Shown in pieces: positions 1-8,524 of a DNA stretch of 64,000 bases. The notes beneath the pieces were generated by a model. That model made no database searches. It saw only the letters and a program-made list of their open reading frames with translations, and was not told the origin of the DNA. This DNA is from Pseudomonas japonica (lineage in GTDB: Bacteria; Pseudomonadota; Gammaproteobacteria; Pseudomonadales; Pseudomonadaceae), in the NCBI RefSeq assembly GCF_013522925.1, contig NZ_JAAMQU010000011.1, forward strand, positions 179,800 through 243,799, read 5' to 3'. Within the stretch, counting starts at the first letter, position 1. Every line of letters starts with the position of its first letter. Made by a program: the position numbers and the translations under genes.

Positions 1-452
1 TGCGCATCCAGGGCCACCGGCGCCGAAGCCCCCAGGCCGAAGAAGTGGATCTGCCGGGCCTGGATCATCAGGTCCACGGCGCGGCTCACCAGTTGCGGGT
101 CCAGCTGCTGGCAGGCGCTGTCCAGCGAGGCAATGGCGCTGGAAAATATCTTCTGCGTATAAGCGGCAGGGTCGTCGTCCGGCGCAACCGCCCGGCTTAC
201 GTAAGCCGCGCCGCTGGCCAGGCTCTGAGCCAGTTGAAGTTTGAGTTCAGGGTACCCGCTTACGCCGAACGAGCGGCAAAAGCGGTTCACCGTGGGCTCA
301 CTGACCTTGGCGGCCTGCGCCAGTGCGGCGATACTGAACCGGGTAGCTTGCTGGGGGTTGCCGAGAATGACCTCGGCAACTTTACGCTCCGCCTTGTTCA
401 GCTCTTCGAGGCGCCCCTGGATCTGTTCCAGAAGGTTGCGCACGCGATCCAT
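1..452 (-). CDS. hexR: HexR, RpiR-family repressor of glucose catabolism (partial)
   Basis: Transcriptional repressor of the Entner-Doudoroff genes; in Pseudomonas it is released by the pathway intermediate KDPG. The ATG lies at 452-450 and the window edge cuts the gene, leaving about 150 N-terminal residues. The protein begins MDRVRNLLEQIQGRLEEL and carries an RpiR helix-turn-helix around residues 35-60 (AALAQAAKVSEPTVNRFCRS). The start of the C-terminal SIS sugar-phosphate domain is just visible. It is divergent from zwf, the arrangement usual in pseudomonads, with a HexR-type palindrome in the shared intergenic region. Confidence 0.93.
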   Translation of the reverse strand, partial: MDRVRNLLEQIQGRLEELNKAERKVAEVILGNPQQATRFSIAALAQAAKVSEPTVNRFCRSFGVSGYPELKLQLAQSLASGAAYVSRAVAPDDDPAAYTQKIFSSAIASLDSACQQLDPQLVSRAVDLMIQARQIHFFGLGASAPVALDA

Positions 453-576
453 GTAATCTCCTGTGATAGCCGGCCCGCACCGCGGGTCGTTTCCCGGCAC
501 GGCAGCCGTGATGGGTGGTCTATCGTACTGATGGGCCACGGCGATCACCAGTACCCGGCGCGGCAAGCGTGGCGCT

Positions 577-594
577 TGTTGTTTTATTACTACA
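577..594. promoter_or_regulatory. Candidate HexR operator between hexR and zwf
   Basis: An imperfect palindrome reading TGTTGTTTTATTACTACA lies 66 bases before the zwf start. It resembles the HexR site type (TGTAGT...ACTACA) that I recall from other pseudomonads, with matching outer half-sites. Its place in the divergent promoter suits control of both genes. Inference from pattern only. Confidence 0.6.
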
Positions 595-659
595 TTTCGA
601 CTTGATCGACGGGGTCAAAACCCGTAATACTCGTCCAACTTGATAAAAGAACCCATATC

Positions 660-2126
660 ATGCTGTCGATTTCCGAACCTTGCACCTTTGCTCTCTTCGG
701 CGCCCTCGGTGACCTGGCCTTGCGAAAACTGTTTCCGGCGTTGTACCAGCTGGAGCGCGCAGGCTTGTTGCACCCCGACACCCGCTTGTTCGCATTGGCC
801 CGTGAGCCCGGCGAAGTCGGCGAGCACCTGGCATCGATCGAAGAGCACCTGCACGAATTCGTCCCGGCGGCAGAGCTCGAAACGGACCACCTGGAGCGGT
901 TCAAGGCGCGCCTCGAATACCTGCATGTGGATTTCCTCCTGGCCGAAGACTACGCCGTGCTGGCCGAGCGCATCGGGCCCGCGGCCCAGGTAATCGCCTA
1001 CTTCGCCACACCGGCTGCGGTGTACGGCGCCATTTGCGAGAACCTCGCGAAGGTGGGCCTGGCCGAGCGCACTCGCGTTGTGCTGGAAAAGCCCATCGGT
1101 CACGACCTGGAATCCTCGCGACGGGTGAACGATGCGGTCGCGCATTACTTCCCGGAAAACCGCGTTTACCGGATCGACCATTACCTGGGCAAGGAAACCG
1201 TACAAAACCTGATTGCCTTGCGATTCGCCAACAGCCTGTTCGAAACCCAGTGGAACCAGAACTACATCTCCCATGTGGAGATCACCGTTGCCGAGAAGGT
1301 GGGTATCGAGGGGCGTTGGGGTTACTTCGACAAGGCGGGTCAATTGCGTGACATGGTGCAGAACCACCTGCTCCAGTTGCTCTGCCTGATCGCCATGGAC
1401 CCGCCTGCGGACCTTTCCGCCGATGCCATCCGTGACGAAAAGGTGAAAGTCCTCAAGGCGCTGGCGCCCATCACCGGTGAAGGCCTGAGCACCCATGTGG
1501 TTCGCGGCCAATACATTGCGGGCTACAGCGAGGGCCGCGGCGTGCCGGGGTATCTGGAGGAAGAAAACTCCAATACCCAGAGCGACACCGAAACCTTCGT
1601 GGCCCTGCGCGCCGATATCCGCAACTGGCGCTGGGCCGGGGTGCCGTTCTACCTGCGTACGGGCAAGCGCATGCCGCAAAAGCTCTCGCAGATCGTGATC
1701 CACTTCAAGGAACCGCCGCACTACATCTTCGCGCCGGAGCAGCGCCTGCAGATCAGCAACAAGCTGATCATCCGGCTGCAGCCTGACGAAAGCATTTCCT
1801 TGCGCGTAATGACCAAGGAGCAGGGCCTGGACAAAGGCATGCACCTGCGCAGCGGACCGCTGCAGCTCAATTTCTCCGACACCTACCGCAGCTCGCGCAT
1901 TCCGGATGCCTACGAACGTCTGTTGCTCGAAGTGATGCAAGGCAACCAGAACCTCTTCGTGCGCAAGGACGAGATCGAATACGCCTGGCGCTGGTGCGAC
2001 CAGTTGATCGCCGGGTGGAAGAAATCCGGTGATGCGCCCAAGCCGTACGCGGCGGGCTCCTGGGGCCCGATGAGTTCCATTGCGCTGATCACGCGCGATG
2101 GCAGGTCCTGGTATGGCGACATCTGA
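660..2126 (+). CDS. zwf: Glucose-6-phosphate 1-dehydrogenase
   Basis: Cytoplasmic enzyme oxidising glucose 6-phosphate to 6-phosphogluconolactone with NAD(P)+, the entry step to the Entner-Doudoroff and oxidative pentose pathways. The 488-residue protein has the N-terminal nucleotide-binding motif FGALGDLALRK (13-23) and the substrate/active-site motif RIDHYLGKE (171-179), and is full length for the family. It is the first gene of an operon with eda 84 bases downstream. The usual middle gene pgl (6-phosphogluconolactonase) is absent, so the lactone must be hydrolysed spontaneously or by an enzyme encoded elsewhere. Confidence 0.97.
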   Translation: MLSISEPCTFALFGALGDLALRKLFPALYQLERAGLLHPDTRLFALAREPGEVGEHLASIEEHLHEFVPAAELETDHLERFKARLEYLHVDFLLAEDYAVLAERIGPAAQVIAYFATPAAVYGAICENLAKVGLAERTRVVLEKPIGHDLESSRRVNDAVAHYFPENRVYRIDHYLGKETVQNLIALRFANSLFETQWNQNYISHVEITVAEKVGIEGRWGYFDKAGQLRDMVQNHLLQLLCLIAMDPPADLSADAIRDEKVKVLKALAPITGEGLSTHVVRGQYIAGYSEGRGVPGYLEEENSNTQSDTETFVALRADIRNWRWAGVPFYLRTGKRMPQKLSQIVIHFKEPPHYIFAPEQRLQISNKLIIRLQPDESISLRVMTKEQGLDKGMHLRSGPLQLNFSDTYRSSRIPDAYERLLLEVMQGNQNLFVRKDEIEYAWRWCDQLIAGWKKSGDAPKPYAAGSWGPMSSIALITRDGRSWYGDI

Positions 2127-2210
2127 ACACGGCCGCCTGAACGCTGACGGCCCAGCAACCACCACAACACGCCGGCCTCACCGGTGCCCCAGAGCCAAGG
2201 ATCAGCCGTT

Positions 2211-2870
2211 ATGACGCCTGAACAACAATCCCGCATGGCGGACAAGGTCAAACTCATCGACGAGATGGCGCAACGTGCGCGCATTCTGCCGGTGATAGTC
2301 ATCAATTCCGAAAGCGAAATCCTGCCATTGGCCGATGCGCTGGCGGCGGGTGGGCTGACCTGCCTTGAAGTGACGCTGCGGTCCCAGTACGGGCTGAAGG
2401 CAATCAAGATGCTTCGCCAGCACCGGCCGGAGCTGACCGTGGGGGCAGGAACCGTGCTGGACCGGCAGATGTTTGCCGCGGTGGAAGAAGCGGGCGCTCA
2501 GTTCGTGGTAACGCCAGGCGCCACCCAGGACATGCTCCAGGCAGGTGTGGAGAGTGCGATCCCGCTCTTGCCAGGGATCGCCACAGCCTCGGAAATCATG
2601 ATGGGTTATGCACTGGGCTATCGCCGCTTCAAGTTGTTCCCCGCAGAGATCTGCGGTGGCGTTGCGGCAATCAAGGCTTTCGGTGGCCCGTTTGGCGACG
2701 TTCGCTTCTGCCCCACCGGTGGCGTGAACACCGGCAATGTGAAGGCCTACATGAGCTTGCCGAACGTGATGTGCGTGGGCGGTACATGGATGCTCGACAA
2801 GGCGTGGATCAGCGGCGGGGAGTGGGACAAGGTCGAACAATGCAGCCGCGAGGCCGTTGCGTTGTTCTGA
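2211..2870 (+). CDS. eda: KDPG/KHG aldolase
   Basis: 2-dehydro-3-deoxyphosphogluconate aldolase, which cleaves KDPG to pyruvate and glyceraldehyde 3-phosphate, the last step of the Entner-Doudoroff pathway. I chose the ATG at 2211 because AAGGA sits 9-10 bases upstream; an in-frame extension to 2184 has no such signal. The 219-residue protein shows EVTLRS, the GAGTVL motif, TPGATQD, and the Schiff-base lysine in RRFKLFPAE. It follows zwf in the same direction and is closed by a strong hairpin terminator. Confidence 0.96.
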   Translation: MTPEQQSRMADKVKLIDEMAQRARILPVIVINSESEILPLADALAAGGLTCLEVTLRSQYGLKAIKMLRQHRPELTVGAGTVLDRQMFAAVEEAGAQFVVTPGATQDMLQAGVESAIPLLPGIATASEIMMGYALGYRRFKLFPAEICGGVAAIKAFGGPFGDVRFCPTGGVNTGNVKAYMSLPNVMCVGGTWMLDKAWISGGEWDKVEQCSREAVALF

Positions 2871-2900
2871 TACAGCATTGTTGCTCGTTTCATGGCTTTT

Positions 2901-2928
2901 AGGTGCGCTTGGTCGGCGCACCTTTTTT
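2901..2928 (+). terminator. Rho-independent terminator of zwf-eda
   Basis: An AGGTGCGC / GCGCACCT stem with a seven-base loop is followed by a run of T. It lies 30 bases after eda and touches the stop codon of the convergent small gene. Confidence 0.85.
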
Positions 2929-3155
2929 TATTCCGCGGCTCGGTGCTTCAGCCTCAGTGGGGCCAGCAAGTCGTTCAGCCCGTTGTGATCGATCTCGTAC
3001 ATCAGCGCCAGCAAGGCGCCTAGTTCCCCGTGGGGAAAACCCTGCCGAGCGAACCAACCCAGATAATTGCCTGGCAGATCCGCCAGCAAGCGGCCCTTGT
3101 ATTTACCGTAGGGCATCCTGGTGGTTACCAATGCCTCAAGTTTTTGGAAATCCAT
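2928..3155 (-). CDS. DUF3820 family small protein
   Basis: A 75-residue protein with the motif MPYGKYKGRLLADLPGNYLGWF, typical of the DUF3820 family (putative quorum-sensing-regulated virulence factor in some annotations). I chose the internal ATG at 3155 because similarity to that family begins there, while the upstream 26 codons look non-coding. Molecular role unknown. It converges on zwf-eda and shares its 3' end with the eda terminator. Confidence 0.8.
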   Translation of the reverse strand: MDFQKLEALVTTRMPYGKYKGRLLADLPGNYLGWFARQGFPHGELGALLALMYEIDHNGLNDLLAPLRLKHRAAE

Positions 3156-3361
3156 TATTTGGTGCCGTGTTGTTTCGCGAGATAGTAAGCTGCTGCATGC
3201 ATTTTGCAATGTAGCAAAAACAGGATATTGCATTCGGAATGGTAGCGTAAAACCAGGCTGGTCTATAACGCATTGATTTCATTGACTAACCGTAATTGAA
3301 CAAGGCTGGCACGAAGTCTGCTCTTTCTCTCCCAAAGCATACTGCCAAGAGGAAGATTAAA

Positions 3362-3817
3362 ATGACCAAGTCTGGAGAAGATGTTGTATCGGTACTCAAC
3401 CGTTTGATCGAAACCTGCAAAGACGGTGAGGAAGGCTTCAAGGCCTGCGCTGATGACATTAAAAACCCTGAACTCAAGGCGCTCTTCCTCAAGCATTCTC
3501 AGGAATGCAAAAACGCCGCAGGTGAGCTGCAAGCCGAAGTAACCGCGCTTGGCGGCAGCCCGGAAGATTCCACCAGCCTGAGCGGTGATCTGCACCGTCG
3601 CTGGGTCGACCTCAAGTCCCTTATCACCGGCAAAAGCGAAGAGGCCGTATTGAACGAGGCTGAACGAGGTGAGGACGTTGCCATCAAGGCTTACAAGGAG
3701 GCTTTGACCCAACCGTTGCCGGCGAATGTGTACGCCATCGTCGAACGCCAGTTCCATGGTGTTCAGCGCAATCATGACCAGATCAAGGCCCTGCGCAATA
3801 TCGCTCGCGCCAGCTGA
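3362..3817 (+). CDS. PA2169-type four-helix-bundle protein (DUF2383)
   Basis: A 151-residue, charged, largely helical protein matching the PA2169/DUF2383 family, which folds as a ferritin-like four-helix bundle. The start at 3362 is preceded by AGAGGAAG at good spacing; the ORF upstream of it (from 3296) is basic and unlike the family. Conserved-looking helices include KDGEEGFKACADDIKN and ERGEDVAIKAYKEAL. Function unknown; members are often stress-induced. A hairpin terminator follows at 3854. Confidence 0.85.
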   Translation: MTKSGEDVVSVLNRLIETCKDGEEGFKACADDIKNPELKALFLKHSQECKNAAGELQAEVTALGGSPEDSTSLSGDLHRRWVDLKSLITGKSEEAVLNEAERGEDVAIKAYKEALTQPLPANVYAIVERQFHGVQRNHDQIKALRNIARAS

Positions 3818-3851
3818 ATCTTGCTCGTACCAGCTTAAGCTGGAATCCCTC

Positions 3852-5384
3852 TTACGCCGGCGTTGCCGGCGTTTTTTTTGCCTGGCTACCGGGCTCGGCG
3901 TGGCACACCTGATTACGGCCGTCGCGCTTGGCCCGATAAAGCGCCGCATCGGCTTCACAGAGCACACCTTCCAGGGTCGCGGGCAGCCGAGCCTGATCAA
4001 ATGAAGCCGCCACCCCGATGCTGACGGTGAGGCGCGCGTCATCCAACTCGGTAAGTACCAAGGCTTCGATCTGATGCCGCAGCGATTCGGCCACGGCGAG
4101 GGCGCCATTCAGGCCGGTATCAACCAGCACCACCATGAACTCTTCGCCGCCATAACGTGCCGCGAGGTCCCCGGGGCGCTGCACGCTCTGGTTGATGACA
4201 TCAGCCACGCGGCGCAATGCCTGATCGCCGCCGTGGTGGCCATGGCGCTCGTTGAAGGCACGGAAATGGTCCACGTCGATCATCAGCACGGCCAACCCAC
4301 GCCGACTGCGCTGCGTGCGCGCCCATTCATGCTGTAGCGTGTGGTCAAGGCGCCGACGGTTAGCCAGGCCGGTGAGCCCATCGGTGGCAGCCAGCGCGGC
4401 GAGCGTGTTTTCGGAACGCCTGCCGCGGCGCAGCTCGCGCATGAACAAGACGGTAAGCCAGGCGATACCCAGACACAGCCCCAGCGTTGCCAGGCAGATG
4501 ACCAGGGCGGTGCGTTGCCATGGGCCGAAGACGTCGTCGTACGCCATGGCTACGATTACCATCAACGGCAGGTCGGCTACGCGGCTATAGCTGTATATCC
4601 GTTTGATCCCGTCCAGCCCGGACGTGGACATGAAATAACCTGAAGCACCGCCGTCGAGCATGCGTCGCATGTTCGGCCAGCTGGCGAAGTTGCTGCCAAT
4701 CACCGGGCCTCCGGGAGGCTCTGGCTCACGTGCGAGCATATCGCCATCGAGGTTTGCCAGGCTCACGCTGCTGCCCTTGCCAATGTTCAGACTTTTGAAC
4801 AGGTCAGCGAAATAGTCCAGCCGCAACACGCTCGAGGCCATGCCGCGGAATTCGCCCCCAGGGCCCGATATCCGCCGGGTGAAGGCTACACACCAATCAA
4901 GCTCGCCCAGCTGATCTTCAAACGGACGGCTTATGTGAAGGGCCAACGAAGGCGAGGAGGCATGCTGGCGGAAATTATCCCGCTGGCTGAAATCAAACCG
5001 CCGCGGTTCGGGTGAGAGCGAATCGGCCACCACTGCGCCGTGTTGGTCTACCCATAAAATGTCGCCCCGGAGCGGTATGGAGATCGCGCGCCCGAACAAC
5101 AGCTGCCGCTTGAGCGAAGGCGGCACCTGTGAAAGCTCCGGATTTTGCGAAGCATCGATCAGGCCCTGAAGCGACAGATCGTAAAGCTCGACCGTGCGCT
5201 GGATATCGCTGTCGATCAATTGTGCAACGTTATTGGCGCCACGCAGCGCAACCTCCCTGGCGCTGTCGTATTCCTCGTTGAGCAGAAACGCCACGATGCC
5301 AACAATGGTCAGGATTGCTGCCACGCTCCCGATTACAAGAGTGCGCTCGGCATTCACAGCGAGGCGGGTGATAGGGAGTGGCAT
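3852..5384 (-). CDS. Membrane-anchored diguanylate cyclase with periplasmic sensor
   Basis: Predicted to make cyclic di-GMP. The 510-residue protein has an N-terminal transmembrane helix (about 15-35), a periplasmic Cache/PDC-like sensor (about 40-280), a second membrane helix (about 290-315, LVICLATLGLCLGIAWLTVLF) and a C-terminal GGDEF domain. The active site is intact (YGGEEF), and an RPGD product-inhibition I-site lies five residues upstream of it, so feedback-inhibited activity is likely. The C-terminal tail is encoded by the convergent terminator hairpin. The signal sensed is not visible. Confidence 0.92.
   Translation of the reverse strand: MPLPITRLAVNAERTLVIGSVAAILTIVGIVAFLLNEEYDSAREVALRGANNVAQLIDSDIQRTVELYDLSLQGLIDASQNPELSQVPPSLKRQLLFGRAISIPLRGDILWVDQHGAVVADSLSPEPRRFDFSQRDNFRQHASSPSLALHISRPFEDQLGELDWCVAFTRRISGPGGEFRGMASSVLRLDYFADLFKSLNIGKGSSVSLANLDGDMLAREPEPPGGPVIGSNFASWPNMRRMLDGGASGYFMSTSGLDGIKRIYSYSRVADLPLMVIVAMAYDDVFGPWQRTALVICLATLGLCLGIAWLTVLFMRELRRGRRSENTLAALAATDGLTGLANRRRLDHTLQHEWARTQRSRRGLAVLMIDVDHFRAFNERHGHHGGDQALRRVADVINQSVQRPGDLAARYGGEEFMVVLVDTGLNGALAVAESLRHQIEALVLTELDDARLTVSIGVAASFDQARLPATLEGVLCEADAALYRAKRDGRNQVCHAEPGSQAKKTPATPA
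3854..3879 (+). terminator. Terminator shared with the 3' end of the GGDEF gene
   Basis: A perfect 8-bp stem ACGCCGGC / GCCGGCGT with a three-base loop is followed by eight T. It ends the DUF2383 gene. The same bases, read on the other strand, encode the last residues (KKTPATPA) of the diguanylate cyclase. Confidence 0.9.
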
Positions 5385-5741
5385 GACAGCTATAACTCGA
5401 AGGCGGGGCGGGCGAGGCCATTCTAGGTAGCGCAGCCAGGGCTCACAAGGCGCAGATCACTGGCAATATGCCAGCTTGGACGGCCGGTCAATGCTCAGCT
5501 TTAAGCGTTCAGCATTAAACCCTTATGTTTCCGCGAGTTAAATCGAAGTCTTCGCAAAGCGTTGGAAGTGAATGGAGCCAACGTGTGTTTGAAAAAAGTA
5601 CTCGCCGTAAAGGTTTCCGAGGGCTGAGGAGGCAGTCGATGACCTTTAGCTGACTTTTCCTACAGAAGGCTCGGAAGCTGCTGATAGATCCATTCAAGCC
5701 CGCCGGAGACACTAGCCTGCAAAATCGATAAAGAAACTGCC
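5385..5741. other. Intergenic stretch without a supported gene
   Basis: About 357 bases between the GGDEF gene start and a tiny hydrophobic ORF. A minus-strand frame of 86 codons here (5515-5775) has arginine- and serine-rich composition and no recognisable motif, so I do not call it. It presumably holds the cyclase promoter. Confidence 0.5.
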
Positions 5742-5879
5742 ATGTCCATCGTCTCCAGCGTTGTACCAGGCGCATTGCTCATCAGCTTTGCCGGCGCGGT
5801 TCAGGTATTCGTTTTCCCCTTGGCCCAGGGGCCAGGCAATTACCTGTTGGGCATTGCCGGCCTGATCATCCAGCTGTAA
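5742..5879 (+). CDS. Possible 45-residue hydrophobic peptide
   Basis: A small frame from ATG 5742 to TAA 5877-5879 encodes an almost wholly apolar peptide (MSIVSSVVPGALLISFAGAV followed by a PLAQGPGNYLLGIAGLIIQL tail) that could form one or two membrane helices. Only a weak purine tract (AAAGAAA) precedes it. Composition is unlike shadow frames of this genome, which are arginine-rich, but there is no family match I can name. It could equally be chance or a gene remnant. Confidence 0.35.
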   Translation: MSIVSSVVPGALLISFAGAVQVFVFPLAQGPGNYLLGIAGLIIQL

Positions 5880-5901
5880 CACGCTCAACGCGGTTTTGAG
5901 C

Positions 5902-6792
5902 TCACGGCTTGGAACTCACAGCTCGAGCAGCCCGGATAAGGCACTCGGTGAGTTCCGGCGACGAAAACTTGGTCAGCACCGCATCCGCGCCCGCCTCATC
6001 CGCCCGCCGGCTATTCATGGCGCTGTCCAGGGACGTATGCAGGAGGATATACAACTGGTTGAAGTCAACGCTTTCACGCAGCGTGCGGGTGAGGGCATAG
6101 CCGTCCATCACCGGCATCTCGATGTCCGATACCACGATATTGATTTCCTGCGCGGTCCCTTGCAGGTCGAGCAGGCACATCATGGCGTCCTTCGCACTAC
6201 GCGCGGTCTGGCATTCGATCCCGAGGCTGCGCAGGGCAAGCACCGATTGCTGCAGCGCGACCTGGCTGTCATCCACAACCAGTATGCGCGCCTGGGCCAG
6301 TAATTCGGCTTGCTCGAACGTCAGGTCTTTTGACGCGGGTTCGGGGCGGGGCGGGGCGATGCCGTGGATCACCTTCTCGATATCCAGCACCTGCACCAGC
6401 GCACCGTCCACCTGGGTGACCCCCGTAATGAAGGACCGCCCGCCAGACGCATGCGGCGGGGGAAGGATGTCTGTAGAGCGGCAGTGAATGATGCGGCTCA
6501 CCGCCTGCACATGCAGGCCCTGGCGAGAGCGGCTGACGTCGGTGACGATCAGGCAGCCACCCGAAGGGTCTTCCAGCGGGCGCTCGCCAATTGCCCGGCT
6601 GAGGTCGATCACCGACAGCGACGCGCCACGCAGGGTGGCGATGCCGCGTACATGGGGGTGCGAGTCGGGAAGGCGAGTGAGCGCCGGGCAGGGAATGATC
6701 TCACTGACCTTCAGCAGGTTGATCGCCATCAGTTTGCCGCTGCGCAGGGTGAACAACAGGAGCGAGAGCGACTCGGCGTTTGCTTTGGACAT
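5902..6792 (-). CDS. cheV: CheV-type chemotaxis coupling protein
   Basis: A 296-residue adaptor linking chemoreceptors to the CheA kinase. The CheW-like domain occupies about residues 10-150 (SGKLMAINLLKVSEII, GVTQVDGALVQVLDIE). A C-terminal receiver domain runs from about 170 (ARILVVDDSQVALQQS), with phosphoacceptor Asp in VVSDIEMPVMDGY. The true start is the ATG at 6792; the frame continues far upstream only because it shadows norR. A stand-alone gene next to norR. Confidence 0.93.
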   Translation of the reverse strand: MSKANAESLSLLLFTLRSGKLMAINLLKVSEIIPCPALTRLPDSHPHVRGIATLRGASLSVIDLSRAIGERPLEDPSGGCLIVTDVSRSRQGLHVQAVSRIIHCRSTDILPPPHASGGRSFITGVTQVDGALVQVLDIEKVIHGIAPPRPEPASKDLTFEQAELLAQARILVVDDSQVALQQSVLALRSLGIECQTARSAKDAMMCLLDLQGTAQEINIVVSDIEMPVMDGYALTRTLRESVDFNQLYILLHTSLDSAMNSRRADEAGADAVLTKFSSPELTECLIRAARAVSSKP

Positions 6793-6842
6793 ATCTACCT
6801 TCTGAAGCGGGTGCGGAACGGGCCGCGGGAAATACTCAGGGT

Positions 6843-8432
6843 TTATCGGCCGCCGGCCGGATCGCTTGAGGGCCGCGCAACCCCGAGGCGTCGTGCCAGG
6901 CGGCTGAGGTTTGCGCGATCGAGCCCCAACTCCCGGGCAGCGTTGGACCAATGGTACCCGTGACGGTGCAGGGCAGCCTCGATCATCTCGCGTTGAAAAC
7001 GGTCCACGGCCTCGCGCAAGTCGCCGTGCCCGCTCGCCGCCACCGGTGCTTGAGCGGCAATGGACGCGTGCCTGGAAGCGTCGGGGGGATGGCCGCCGGG
7101 AGCGAGATCCAGGTCCAGGTCCTGGGCCGCGAGGGTAAGGATGCGAGGGCGCGAGGGTAGCCTGCCCAGCGCACGTAACGCTGAACGGCTGATCATATGC
7201 TCCAGCTCCCTGACGTTGCCTGGCCATGGATAGGCGAGCAATGCTGCCTGGGCTTCTTCACTCAGGCGCAGGCTGTTTAGGCCCAGGCGTGAGCGGTTCT
7301 GCTCCAGAAAGTAACCGGCCAGCAAGAGAATATCCCTGCCTCGCTCCCGCAAGGGCGGAACCGGAAGCGGGTAAACACTCAGGCGATGATAGAAATCGGC
7401 CCGGCAACGCCCTGCAGCAACTTCCGCCGCCAGGTCACGATTGGTGGCCGCGATCAATCGCACCGCCACGCGATGTTCACGGTCCGAGCCCAAGCGCTGG
7501 AGTTGGCCGGTTTGAAGTACGCGCAGTAGCTTGGCCTGCACAGCCAAAGGGAGTTCGCCAACCTCATCGAGGAATAAGGTACCCCCGTCGGCCAGCTCGA
7601 ATTTGCCTCGGCGGTCGCTCACGGCGCCGGTGAACGCGCCTTTCACGTGCCCAAATAGCTCGCTTTCTACCAGGGCGTCCGGTAGCGCCGCGCAATTGAG
7701 GCTTACCAAAGGCTTGGCGGCACGCCCGGACGCCTTGTGCAGCGCCTGGGCCACCAGTTCCTTGCCAACCCCGGTTTCCCCGGTAACCAGAACGGTCAGC
7801 TCGCTTGGCCCTACCAGTTGGATCTGCGCCATAAGCTGGCGAATCGCAGGGCTCTGCCCGATGATCTCGTCACTGGTAAAGCCAACACGGGACGCTGCGT
7901 TCAGCTCGCTACGTTGACCCGAGGCCAGGCGGGCGATTTGCTGTTCTACCGTGACTATCGCCGCAGCCAGGCTGGCAAAGGCTTCCAGCGTACCGGGTTC
8001 GATACCGTCGAACCGGCGCGGGTCCAGGGCGTCCAGCGTCAACAATCCCCAGGGTTGCTGATCCACATAAAGCGGGCACCCCAGGCAGTCATGAACCTCC
8101 AGGTGGCCGCCATGCCCGGCCACAAGCCCATCGTAAGGGTCGGGCAACGGGCTGTCGGCCGGGAAGCGTGTGGGTGAGGTTTGGCTTAACAGCGCCTGAA
8201 AGCGGGGGTGTTCACTGACCCTGAAGCGGCGCCCAAGGGTATCGTCGCTCAAGCCGTCGACGGCCACCGGGACCAGCCAGTCGGCGTCCAGGCGCAGCAA
8301 GGCAGCAGCATCACACGGAAGCAGGCCCCGCATGGCGTGCAGCAGCCGTTGATAACGTTCGGTCGCGGGCAGCGTCTGGGAAAGGTCGGAGACCAACCCC
8401 AGCAACGCCTCAAGCAACGGTTTGGATGTCAT
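6843..8432 (-). CDS. norR: NorR/FhpR nitric-oxide-responsive sigma-54 activator
   Basis: Bacterial enhancer-binding protein of 529 residues. An N-terminal GAF domain (about 1-170) is the expected iron-based NO sensor. The central AAA+ domain has Walker A GETGVGKE, the sigma-54-contacting GAFTGA loop and Walker B GGTLFLDE. A C-terminal Fis-type helix-turn-helix contains SNAARELGLDRANLSRLARR. It is divergent from hmp, and three sites of NorR type lie between them, so control of hmp is the obvious role (FhpR in P. aeruginosa does this). One site overlaps its own start codon, suggesting autoregulation. Confidence 0.93.
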   Translation of the reverse strand: MTSKPLLEALLGLVSDLSQTLPATERYQRLLHAMRGLLPCDAAALLRLDADWLVPVAVDGLSDDTLGRRFRVSEHPRFQALLSQTSPTRFPADSPLPDPYDGLVAGHGGHLEVHDCLGCPLYVDQQPWGLLTLDALDPRRFDGIEPGTLEAFASLAAAIVTVEQQIARLASGQRSELNAASRVGFTSDEIIGQSPAIRQLMAQIQLVGPSELTVLVTGETGVGKELVAQALHKASGRAAKPLVSLNCAALPDALVESELFGHVKGAFTGAVSDRRGKFELADGGTLFLDEVGELPLAVQAKLLRVLQTGQLQRLGSDREHRVAVRLIAATNRDLAAEVAAGRCRADFYHRLSVYPLPVPPLRERGRDILLLAGYFLEQNRSRLGLNSLRLSEEAQAALLAYPWPGNVRELEHMISRSALRALGRLPSRPRILTLAAQDLDLDLAPGGHPPDASRHASIAAQAPVAASGHGDLREAVDRFQREMIEAALHRHGYHWSNAARELGLDRANLSRLARRLGVARPSSDPAGGR

Positions 8433-8484
8433 ATCGACTCGCTTGCGGTCAAAGTGACTACGGATTGCAGCGAGTCATTTCGAC
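8428..8484. promoter_or_regulatory. Three NorR-type enhancer sites
   Basis: Three 11-mers of the form GTCA-N3-(T/C)GAC lie at 8428-8438 (GTCATATCGAC), 8448-8458 (GTCAAAGTGAC) and 8474-8484 (GTCATTTCGAC). This is the GT-N7-AC pattern known for NorR, which in E. coli also uses three sites upstream of its target promoter. The first overlaps the norR start codon. Confidence 0.8.
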
Positions 8485-8524
8485 GCTATACGCCTAAGTG
8501 CCTGATTCTTATAGGCCGTTCAGC

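Noticed and set aside
615..2165. 516-codon minus-strand frame over zwf
   Set aside because: Antisense shadow of zwf; no recognisable motif.
5515..5775. 86-codon minus-strand frame
   Set aside because: Composition is that of random GC-rich DNA; no motif or start signal.
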